Below are positions 1 through 4,810 of a stretch of 5,296 nt of DNA, in pieces. The stretch covers positions 1 to 5,296 of the forward strand of contig LRSK01000193.1 in the NCBI GenBank assembly GCA_001563325.1. The letters run 5' to 3'. Numbering within the stretch: the stretch's first letter is position 1; each line of letters opens with the position of its first letter. The notes beneath the pieces are model-generated. The model was not told the DNA's origin and did no database searches. It was given only the letters and a program-made list of their open reading frames with translations. This stretch comes from Candidatus Thorarchaeota archaeon SMTZ1-83 (GTDB taxonomy: Archaea; Asgardarchaeota; Thorarchaeia; Thorarchaeales; Thorarchaeaceae). Both the position numbers and the translations under genes were made by a program.

Positions 1-2
1 CG

Positions 3-506
3 ATTCCTAGCATCATAAACGAGTCTTCGCAAATGCCCAGATCCAATTGCACTCTAATTCGACTGAATGATTCGGAGGTGATCATGGAAGACATGTTCAT
101 GATTGCCGTGCCGACTGGAGACTGGGAATTCACATCTGAGATGAGTAACTTCAGCTTCTTCGAAGAGGCCACGATTATGGATACAGAAGATGAGTGGGGC
201 ACAATCATTGATGCGACATTTGTAATGGCGCTCTTTCCCATCAGTATACACATGGAGATGATTTACGAGAAGACCAACGGCACCATGAAGCTAATGCAGA
301 TGCTTGTCAATTTTGCGGGGAGTGACATCATAGACGTGATCTTCGCACAGTGGCATTCAGGTATGCCGTTGGTCCTACCTCGCGCATGGCAACCTCCATT
401 CCTGCTAATTGCTGCTATTCTTGGAGTTGCAGGAGTAGTCGTCATCTTCTTTGGCCGCAGATGGTACAAAGGAAGAAAACGAATCGTTCAGGAGCCGACA
501 GGGTGA
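3..506 (+). CDS. C-terminal part of a surface-exposed, C-terminally membrane-anchored protein (5' partial)
   Basis: The reading frame is open from the window edge and is probably the end of a larger secreted protein. The visible 167 residues form an acidic, beta-rich ectodomain (residues 1-130, with a VPTGDWEF stretch near 36-43), one hydrophobic helix at about 132-150, and a short basic tail (GRRWYKGRKR). By the positive-inside rule the tail is cytoplasmic and the domain lies outside. Four N-x-S/T sequons (N15, N22, N49, N92) agree with a glycosylated archaeal surface protein. This topology normally needs a signal peptide, which must lie upstream of the window. An alternative is initiation at the ATG at 84, which directly follows a perfect ribosome site; that product would lack a signal peptide. 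The next gene starts 5 bases after the stop. No enzymatic motif is recognised, so the function is unknown; a surface or adhesion role is inference only. Confidence 0.72.
   Translation: MPSIINESSQMPRSNCTLIRLNDSEVIMEDMFMIAVPTGDWEFTSEMSNFSFFEEATIMDTEDEWGTIIDATFVMALFPISIHMEMIYEKTNGTMKLMQMLVNFAGSDIIDVIFAQWHSGMPLVLPRAWQPPFLLIAAILGVAGVVVIFFGRRWYKGRKRIVQEPTG
74..83 (+). promoter_or_regulatory. Strong Shine-Dalgarno-like sequence inside the first reading frame
   Basis: GGAGGTGATC is a perfect complement of the 3' end of archaeal 16S rRNA and lies directly before an in-frame ATG at 84-86, with 5 bases between GGAGG and ATG. It could mark the true start of the gene or an internal initiation site. The open frame upstream (27 codons) is too short to settle which. 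Confidence 0.5.
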
Positions 507-507
507 T
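502..507 (+). promoter_or_regulatory. Ribosome binding site coupling two genes
   Basis: GGTGAT lies 4 bases before the ATG at 512 and contains the TGA stop (504-506) of the preceding gene. It decides the start of the 115-residue protein and implies that ribosomes finishing the surface protein re-initiate here. Confidence 0.55.
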
Positions 508-511
508 TAGT

Positions 512-859
512 ATGAAACCGAAGAACCAAGAACTGAGAAGAATAGTCTGCGCCGTTGGAGGATCCCAGGTCACTGTCGAGGTAGGAGAAGTCTTCTATTG
601 TGAGTTCAGCAGACACGGCTCTGTTGGCGAGGACGCAGAGTTCGAGATTGATGATACGACAGTCTTCACACATGAGAGGACAGAAACCGAATACTTGTAC
701 CCAGAGCGAATGAAGCCGGGATGGACTGGAGGCGATGCAGAGAGAGGAAAATGGTATTTCAAAGCGCACAGACCGGGTAAGGCAACACTCACTGTGCGTA
801 CCATGTTCCGGTTTGAAGTGCAAGATGTATGTAGGATTGAGATAACGGTGGTCTTCTAG
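512..859 (+). CDS. Small beta-rich protein, distantly chagasin-like (possible I42-type protease inhibitor)
   Basis: A 115-residue protein of alternating hydrophobic strands with no signal peptide or membrane helix. The order of elements recalls the immunoglobulin-like fold of chagasin/I42 cysteine-protease inhibitors: an opening strand and turn (VTVEVGEVFYCEF, residues 20-32), a glycine-rich loop (GWTGGDAERG, 70-79), then a strand/turn/strand (WYFKAHRPGKATLTVRTMF, 81-99) and a final strand (VCRIEITVVF). The NPTTGY and RPW signature loops of true chagasins are not recognisable, so inhibition is only a suggestion; a generic beta-sandwich domain is equally possible. The start is the ATG at 512 because GGTGAT at 502-507 gives a well-spaced ribosome site; the frame is open further upstream but overlaps the previous gene. 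That site contains the upstream TGA, so the two genes are probably translationally coupled. The stop overlaps the stop of the convergent Fe-S gene. Confidence 0.7.
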   Translation: MKPKNQELRRIVCAVGGSQVTVEVGEVFYCEFSRHGSVGEDAEFEIDDTTVFTHERTETEYLYPERMKPGWTGGDAERGKWYFKAHRPGKATLTVRTMFRFEVQDVCRIEITVVF

Positions 860-1935
860 CCGAGGAATGAGTCCTTGATTTCTGAATAGGACTTCTTGCT
901 AAAGGGACAGACCCTGATGCACACAGTGCAACCATAGTTCTCCATGAAGTAGGGAAAGCACTTCTTTGAGATGATTTGTGTCTTGCGTCCGTCTGGATGT
1001 TCTTCGGGCTCCTTGAGAATGGCACTCGTAGGGCAGTATCTCACACATTTGTTGCATGCATCGCAGTAGTCAGCAATCCAAGAATGTTCGTTGGTCTGGC
1101 TAAAGGGCAGATTCTGGATACTGGTGACGACAGCTGCAAGCCTTACGCGGGACCCAAACTCGGGAGTAATTATCATCCCATGGCGTCCATACCATCCAAT
1201 GCCAGCCATTTGGGCAAGGGGTGGATAGAGGAGTATTCCACCAAGCGGATGACCAGCTTGTGCCCCATAGCCTTTGGTCCGAAGGAACTGGGCAATCTTG
1301 TTCGCCGCGATACCGAGGTCATTGTATGTATTCATGATCATGACCATGGTCTCTGGGCTTGGAGCTGCAGCGATTTTGTCCTCATCCATCTCCATGGCCA
1401 AGACTATTGCATTGTCGTAAGCCACAGCCATGCTCTTGAATATGAGATTCCTTGGAAGCTTGGCAAATCCGATGGGATTCACACCAAGATGAATGGCGAA
1501 TTCGACAATCTGCCGCAGAAACTGGTCATCCACAACGGTCCTCGGACTCTGCGCGTTCTGAGAAACGGAGCTGACTGATTCTCGCATGTTCTTCATCATA
1601 GAGATAACTACCCGTGGCGACATCTCTCTTCCACGCCGGGCTAGCGCGTTCATTGGCACGATTCCATCCCCAATGAAGACCAAGCCTTGAATGGGTATCT
1701 CGAATCTAGTCGGAGAGGAAGTATCGGGATGAATCGCGTTGGGCATCTTCGATAACGATCTTTCAAAGCCCATGATACGGCTAGCTATGGGCACTACGAG
1801 TCTCCGAACTATATTGGAAATCAACTTGATGTGGTCTCCAGCCATCAGTGACCGGGAAGGCTCTGGAAACACCGACTGCACGAATGATAAAGCTTTGGAG
1901 AGATTCGTTGCGACTTCTATGTCTTTGCGCCCCAT
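856..1935 (-). CDS. QueG/reductive-dehalogenase-like protein with two [4Fe-4S] clusters
   Basis: A 359-residue cytosolic redox protein. The region AGIGWYGRHGMIITPEFGSRVRLAAVVT (residues 244-271, by position) matches the conserved core of the epoxyqueuosine reductase (QueG) and reductive dehalogenase superfamily, which bind cobalamin next to two Fe-S clusters. A ferredoxin-type module follows: C291, C294, C297, C301 (CDACNKCVRYCP) and C326, C336, C339, C343 (CTVCIRVCPF). All eight ligands are present. The protein ends 16 residues after the last cysteine, so the C-terminal HEAT-type extension of bacterial QueG is absent. There is no Tat signal, unlike respiratory dehalogenases. Archaea make archaeosine rather than queuosine, so a QueG reaction is unlikely; the substrate is unknown. 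The gene overlaps the end of the methyltransferase gene by 19 bases and is the second gene of that operon. The ATG at 1935 has only a weak AGGA upstream; M31 is an alternative start. Confidence 0.85.
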   Translation of the reverse strand: MGRKDIEVATNLSKALSFVQSVFPEPSRSLMAGDHIKLISNIVRRLVVPIASRIMGFERSLSKMPNAIHPDTSSPTRFEIPIQGLVFIGDGIVPMNALARRGREMSPRVVISMMKNMRESVSSVSQNAQSPRTVVDDQFLRQIVEFAIHLGVNPIGFAKLPRNLIFKSMAVAYDNAIVLAMEMDEDKIAAAPSPETMVMIMNTYNDLGIAANKIAQFLRTKGYGAQAGHPLGGILLYPPLAQMAGIGWYGRHGMIITPEFGSRVRLAAVVTSIQNLPFSQTNEHSWIADYCDACNKCVRYCPTSAILKEPEEHPDGRKTQIISKKCFPYFMENYGCTVCIRVCPFSKKSYSEIKDSFLG

Positions 1936-2669
1936 ACAAATGTATATCCTGCCGCGTAGTCTAGTTGCTCACGCCTTTCATAGGCAAGCCTGAGTGACTC
2001 TAGGCCTTTCTGATAGGCATCATCACCAATCTTGTGTAGCATGGAGTAGCCCTTTCTGGAAACTGTTTCGAGATACTCAGGTCCCAGGATTATTGGCGCA
2101 AACCTGTACGATTTGGACGTTATTTCACTGAATCCTGCCTCAAGCATGGCCGACTCGATGACCGGGATGTCCGGGTACCTAGCCTTGTCGACATCAACTG
2201 TGGCCGGAAAGAAGCGTGACGTCATTCTCTGCTCAATCTGTCTATGGGACTGGGTGACGATGCAGAGATAGGCCCCAATCTTTAGGACACGGAGTGTTTC
2301 CATCATTGCAGGCTCAAGGCTTGGAAAATGATGCACAACCTCTGTCATGAACAACATATCGAAATGGTTTGCTGGGAAAGGCATAGACTCAGTGGTGCCT
2401 TGAACAAAGTCAATGTCTGGTGCCTTTGCCAGTGCCTCTTCCAACATTCCGAGAGAGGGGTCCAGTCCAAAGACTTGGGCATCTACCGCCCTCTTGAATA
2501 GCAGTGTATTGTTACCAGTCCCACAGCCAACATCAAGAACCCTTGAACCCGCTTGTGGAACAGATGTCTCGAGCAAGTGGAGAATCATCTCAGGTTCGCC
2601 AGCGCGGACTTGGTCATAGATCTTAGATATCGAGTCATAATCAATGGAGTAGCCAGGCAAGGGATTCAC
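1917..2669 (-). CDS. Class I SAM-dependent methyltransferase
   Basis: A 250-residue soluble enzyme of the UbiE/Methyltransf_11 type. Motif I, VLDVGCGTGN, lies at residues 44-53; the acidic residue ending strand 2 is D70 (VFGLDPS), expected to bind the SAM ribose; motif II/III region TESMPFPANHFDMLFMTEVVHHF spans about 93-115. The C-terminal 100 residues are a variable, partly helical region that would set substrate choice and are not recognisable. The start is a GTG at 2669-2667, because the frame is closed a few codons upstream by TGA and no ATG is available before M28; no ribosome site precedes it, so the mRNA is likely leaderless. It is the first gene of a two-gene operon, and its 3' end overlaps the start of the Fe-S protein by 19 bases. 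The acceptor molecule cannot be told from sequence; a small molecule or cofactor is most likely for this subfamily. Confidence 0.88.
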   Translation of the reverse strand: MNPLPGYSIDYDSISKIYDQVRAGEPEMILHLLETSVPQAGSRVLDVGCGTGNNTLLFKRAVDAQVFGLDPSLGMLEEALAKAPDIDFVQGTTESMPFPANHFDMLFMTEVVHHFPSLEPAMMETLRVLKIGAYLCIVTQSHRQIEQRMTSRFFPATVDVDKARYPDIPVIESAMLEAGFSEITSKSYRFAPIILGPEYLETVSRKGYSMLHKIGDDAYQKGLESLRLAYERREQLDYAAGYTFVWGAKT

Positions 2670-2693
2670 TTTGCAAAGAATATTAAATCGCTC

Positions 2694-2700
2694 ATATCAA
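2694..2700 (-). promoter_or_regulatory. Possible TATA box for the methyltransferase/Fe-S operon
   Basis: On the minus strand TTGATAT is centred about 28 bases before the GTG start, the distance expected for a leaderless archaeal transcript. A second AT-rich match, TTTAATAT, lies nearer the start but would place the transcript start inside the gene. Tentative. Confidence 0.35.
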
Positions 2701-2731
2701 AGTCGTGGTCTTACTCCGCAATCGATGTCAC

Positions 2732-2737
2732 TTATAT
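2732..2737 (+). promoter_or_regulatory. Possible TATA box for the PH-like membrane protein gene
   Basis: TTATAT is centred about 50 bases before the ATG at 2785, predicting a transcript start near 2760 and a leader of about 25 bases that contains GTGA (2773-2776) as ribosome site. The 115-base stretch 2670-2784 is thus a divergent promoter region. Confidence 0.4.
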
Positions 2738-2784
2738 GAAGATGCAGAACACGAGATGGATCAAGCAGCGATGTGAAGAGTGTA

Positions 2785-3246
2785 ATGGCCGGCAACACAC
2801 GTTTCCTCTTCGAGGACACTCCACCATATGATCGTTCCCTGATTGCCGTTGCGACAATAATGCCAATTATGATCATGAGCCCAATCTTCGTGTTGATGGC
2901 CTACACTGACCCTACATTGGCCGCCGCTGCAGCAATTCTAATCGTTCTTGTCCCGCTGATTGTCCTTACAATACCTTATGGTCTTGGGGTCCCAGCTCAC
3001 GTGATTGTTACTGAAAAGGGCGTTCTAATAAGACATGGCAGACTCCTCCGAATCAGAATACCAGGTCCCAGTATTATCTCCGCAGACCTCAGGCCGCCTC
3101 CTTGGTGGTTCAATCTCTACTATCTATTCGCACCATCTCAATGGGTTCATGTAAGAAAGAGCACTGGCCTGCTGAAGTGGTGGTATATCCCGGCCACCTC
3201 AGGGGTCAAACTCAAGAACCTCCTGGATTCCCTCATTTCATCCTAG
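2785..3246 (+). CDS. Two-helix membrane protein with PH-like C-terminal domain, function unknown
   Basis: A 153-residue protein with a short polar N-terminus, two hydrophobic helices (about residues 18-40 and 45-66), and a C-terminal domain of about 85 residues. That domain begins with strands of the pattern HVIVTEKGVLIRHGRLLRIRI (72-92) and ends with a strand and an amphipathic helix (KWWYIPATSGVKLKNLLDSL). This layout, a helical hairpin followed by a PH-like beta barrel, is that of small bacterial and archaeal bPH-type membrane proteins, whose role is generally unknown. The domain is rich in Trp, Tyr and Pro (PPPWWFNLYYLF, 104-115), suggesting contact with the membrane surface. The ATG at 2785 is preferred because GTGA lies 8 bases upstream; a GTG at 2773 would add four residues. 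It stands alone between divergent and convergent neighbours. The assignment to a PH-like fold is by pattern, not by alignment. Confidence 0.72.
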   Translation: MAGNTRFLFEDTPPYDRSLIAVATIMPIMIMSPIFVLMAYTDPTLAAAAAILIVLVPLIVLTIPYGLGVPAHVIVTEKGVLIRHGRLLRIRIPGPSIISADLRPPPWWFNLYYLFAPSQWVHVRKSTGLLKWWYIPATSGVKLKNLLDSLISS

Positions 3247-3381
3247 GGAGGAAGAAGTTTCGAAGAAGCTTGTGTGGACAGCTCGAATCGCCTTTTCCAT
3301 GCGTTCGTGTTATACTATGAAATAGCATGCGACCTCTGCGGCAAGAAAGGACCTAAGTCGCCTGCTAGATTAGATCAGAAT

Positions 3382-3633
3382 CTAACTTCTCTTCTTGTGC
3401 TCTCGATCGTACGACTCCCAGCTGTCTGCTGCTGAAGCTGCACCCTTTGACCTGAGTTCTGTCAGTACGTACTCACGAATCTCAGAGCTCTCCATTGTCT
3501 TCTCCGTACGAGCAGACAGTGAACTCGCTATCTCCCGTGCAACCTCAGGCGAGGCCCCACTCTTGACTGCACTGACAACTACCTTCTCTGTCATGAATAC
3601 CTCCGTTGAACCATCACGTTTCTTGACTTCCAT
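3382..3633 (-). CDS. Stand-alone ATP-cone domain protein
   Basis: An 83-residue protein made almost entirely of one ATP-cone, the nucleotide-sensing domain found at the N-terminus of ribonucleotide reductases and in the regulator NrdR. The signature start VKKRDGSTEVF (residues 3-13) is followed by EKVVVSAVKSGAS, a helix through about 40, the SSEIREYVLTELRSKG helix (49-64) and the closing AADSWESYDREHK. There is no zinc ribbon, so this is not an NrdR, and no reductase or kinase is fused to it. It most likely binds ATP/dATP or other nucleotides and acts on a partner; the partner is not visible here. The ATG at 3633 is chosen over an upstream in-frame start at 3672 because a near-perfect ribosome site sits 4 bases before it and the ATP-cone begins right after it. 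A TATA-like box and an inverted repeat lie upstream. Confidence 0.88.
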   Translation of the reverse strand: MEVKKRDGSTEVFMTEKVVVSAVKSGASPEVAREIASSLSARTEKTMESSEIREYVLTELRSKGAASAADSWESYDREHKKRS

Positions 3634-3637
3634 TTTC

Positions 3638-3646
3638 TCACCTCCC
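3638..3646 (-). promoter_or_regulatory. Ribosome binding site of the ATP-cone gene
   Basis: On the minus strand GGGAGGTGA is followed by GAAA and the ATG. This is one of the two strongest ribosome sites in the window and fixes the start codon, suggesting high translation of this small protein. Confidence 0.75.
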
Positions 3647-3677
3647 AGAAGGACAATTGGTATTCTCGTCAAATCGG

Positions 3678-3682
3678 ATAAA
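3678..3682 (-). promoter_or_regulatory. Possible TATA box of the ATP-cone gene
   Basis: Minus-strand TTTAT within AACTTTATCC lies about 47 bases before the ATG, predicting a transcript start near 3655 and a leader of about 22 bases with the ribosome site inside it. Confidence 0.4.
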
Positions 3683-3694
3683 GTTGATGGACGT

Positions 3695-3710
3695 TCCGCT
3701 AGGTAGCGGA
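3695..3710. repeat. Perfect inverted repeat, 7-base arms with 2-base centre
   Basis: TCCGCTA-GG-TAGCGGA lies about 12 bases upstream of the putative TATA box of the ATP-cone gene and 80 bases past the end of the alkyltransferase gene. Its near-palindromic form with a tiny centre suits a dimeric regulator's operator better than an RNA hairpin, because a 2-base loop cannot close without losing pairs. A terminator for the alkyltransferase transcript is less likely since no T-run follows. Confidence 0.55.
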
Positions 3711-3789
3711 GGACTGCTGCGGAGAGAGAAAGACACGCTTCTCTTTGTTCGGAAATTCGACTGGCGAATCAAGAAGATGGATAGACTGC

Positions 3790-4143
3790 TCAGTAGACGA
3801 TGTCCTTGCTCATCAGCACCTTGCCATCTTCAACTGGTATGCCCTCTTCCTTCACACTCTTCCTTCTGCCCGCTGCCCTCTTGGGGTCGCCCCCGAAGCC
3901 GCCATCAGCCTTGACGACCCGATGACAGGGCACTACCGGATGAAGCGGGTTCTTGCGCAACGCGCTAGCGACGGCCCGGACAGCCCGCGGTCGTCCAATC
4001 TTCTTGGCAATTCTTCCGTATGTGCTGACCATTCCTCGAGGAATCTTGAAAGTGGCCGCATAGACGTCTTTCTCGAACTCGCTCCGTCCTTCTAGGGCCT
4101 TTCTGACGTCTGCCTCGGTCTTGATCTTAGTCTTGTCAATCAT
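3790..4143 (-). CDS. ogt: Methylated-DNA--protein-cysteine methyltransferase, catalytic domain only (MGMT/Ogt type)
   Basis: A DNA repair protein that transfers alkyl groups from O6-alkylguanine to its own cysteine. The family landmarks are clear: YGRIAKKIG (residues 42-50; the tyrosine that helps flip the base), RAVRAVASALRKNP (53-66; arginine finger and Asn hinge) and the active-site PCHRVV (72-77) with nucleophile C73. GGFGG follows at 81-85. Because C73 is present, this is not a tryptophan-type alkyltransferase-like protein. At 117 residues it lacks the N-terminal RNase-H-like domain of full-length Ogt/Ada; such short forms are known in archaea and bacteria. I prefer the ATG at 4143, since a TATATT box lies 25 bases before it and implies a leaderless mRNA; starts at 4152 (ATG) or 4167 (TTG) would add 3 or 8 residues but lie at or inside the promoter. 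Its neighbours show no functional link. Confidence 0.9.
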   Translation of the reverse strand: MIDKTKIKTEADVRKALEGRSEFEKDVYAATFKIPRGMVSTYGRIAKKIGRPRAVRAVASALRKNPLHPVVPCHRVVKADGGFGGDPKRAAGRRKSVKEEGIPVEDGKVLMSKDIVY

Positions 4144-4165
4144 GGGATGCATTTCGCCCGGACGC

Positions 4166-4171
4166 AATATA
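4166..4171 (-). promoter_or_regulatory. TATA box of the alkyltransferase gene
   Basis: Minus-strand TATATT is centred about 25-26 bases upstream of the ATG at 4143, the classic archaeal TATA-to-start distance, so transcription should begin at the start codon. This supports the shorter, leaderless gene model. Confidence 0.5.
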
Positions 4172-4207
4172 GGCTATTCCAATTGCGCCAGAATCGTTAC
4201 CGCTTTG

Positions 4208-4429
4208 CTAGGGTTTGTTTCTTCTGCGTCGCAATAGCCGGAAAACGCCAATCAGAATATTCAGCCCAGGAACCTCTTGCATATAGCGGCGGTACTCGTC
4301 ACCAAACTTCGCTATGTTGTTCTGTTCCTCTCTACGCACGTCAAAATAGAACAAGACACATCCTCCGACCCCGGATAAGACACTGAGCCAATGTTGAGAC
4401 ATCAGCACAAACGACAACACAATCAGCAT
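4208..4429 (-). CDS. Isoprenylcysteine/phospholipid methyltransferase-type membrane protein, C-terminal fragment
   Basis: A 73-residue frame that supplies the missing C-terminal half of the protein encoded just upstream. It starts with a hydrophobic helix (residues 1-28), followed by the family's conserved C-terminal motif REEQNNIAKFGDEYRRYMQEVP (33-54 by position). In ICMT/PEMT-type enzymes the paired glutamates and the FGxEYxxY segment help form the SAM and lipid site. The tail is strongly basic (LLRRRRNK), suiting a cytoplasmic end. Its ATG overlaps the stop of the N-terminal fragment in ATGCTGA. The two frames together would make one normal-sized enzyme, so this is most likely the downstream half of a gene broken by a frameshifting deletion. 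A genuine two-subunit enzyme made by translational coupling at the overlap, or an assembly error, remain possible. Confidence 0.7.
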   Translation of the reverse strand: MLIVLSFVLMSQHWLSVLSGVGGCVLFYFDVRREEQNNIAKFGDEYRRYMQEVPGLNILIGVFRLLRRRRNKP

Positions 4430-4719
4430 GAATGGCGGACTACAGAATAGACTCCGCTGTCAACAAGGACTGTGGTATGCACAATGCTCTCTCCTTCTGG
4501 AGCACCGCCCCTCATCCGGAATTCGCCTCCCGCCATCCAGATGATTATGAAACTGATTATAAAGAGAATCCCCCCAGCGTATACAAGGAAAACGAGATCG
4601 TAGTAGTTATAGAAAAGAAAGACCAACAAGATTGGCAAGAACATCATGATGCTATATGCCAAGAGGAGTGGGTCACGCTTCCAGCTATAGCTTGCGGAAA
4701 TCACTTCTTCCTCTGGCAT
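4423..4719 (-). CDS. Isoprenylcysteine/phospholipid methyltransferase-type membrane protein, N-terminal fragment
   Basis: A 98-residue membrane protein with helices at about residues 17-37 and 41-62, then the segment LVDSGVYSVVRH (85-96). That segment is the family hallmark preceding the SAM site (usual form: TGxYxxVRHPxYLG). Here the frame ends directly after VRH with SC and a TGA, so PxYLG and everything after it are missing. The rest of the enzyme continues in another frame (4429-4208). ICMT-like enzymes methylate isoprenylcysteine or small lipids in membranes; which substrate an archaeal member uses is not known from sequence. The ATG at 4719 is used; a GTG five codons downstream, with GAGGA before it, is an alternative. 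The alpha/beta hydrolase gene lies 91 bases upstream on the same strand. On its own this fragment is unlikely to be active. Confidence 0.7.
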   Translation of the reverse strand: MPEEEVISASYSWKRDPLLLAYSIMMFLPILLVFLFYNYYDLVFLVYAGGILFIISFIIIWMAGGEFRMRGGAPEGESIVHTTVLVDSGVYSVVRHSC

Positions 4720-4810
4720 GTTCTAATAGCTTCTTTGAAGGTTCTTCATAAGTCTTGAGTATCCAGCGATATCAGTAGGGGCATCATCTGATTGACCGCC
4801 AACCAGATAA

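Noticed and set aside
350..511. Upstream extension of the 115-residue protein to an ATG at 350
   Set aside because: It would overlap the surface-protein gene through its membrane helix region in another frame and the extra residues look non-native; the ATG at 512 has its own ribosome site.
976..1578. Long + strand open frame opposite the Fe-S protein
   Set aside because: It is the antisense shadow of the Fe-S gene; the opposite strand encodes the clear cysteine motifs and QueG-like core, and the + frame has no recognisable domain.
856..1935. Calling the Fe-S protein a true QueG or a respiratory reductive dehalogenase
   Set aside because: There is no HEAT-type C-terminal extension, no Tat signal, and archaea are not known to make queuosine; only superfamily-level similarity is supported.
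3366..3385. Inverted repeat TTAGAT-CAGA-ATCTAA over the stop codon of the ATP-cone gene, as a terminator
   Set aside because: The stem is only six AT-rich pairs, overlaps the coding end, and no T-run follows on the minus strand. Archaeal terminators rely on T-runs, so the support is too weak.
3725..3744. AGAGAA/TTCTCT hairpin after the alkyltransferase gene as its terminator
   Set aside because: The arms are low-complexity purine/pyrimidine tracts that pair easily by chance, and the following sequence is mixed C/T rather than a T-run.
3745..4095. + strand open frames opposite the alkyltransferase gene
   Set aside because: The minus strand carries the PCHRV active site and the other family motifs; the + frames are shadows.
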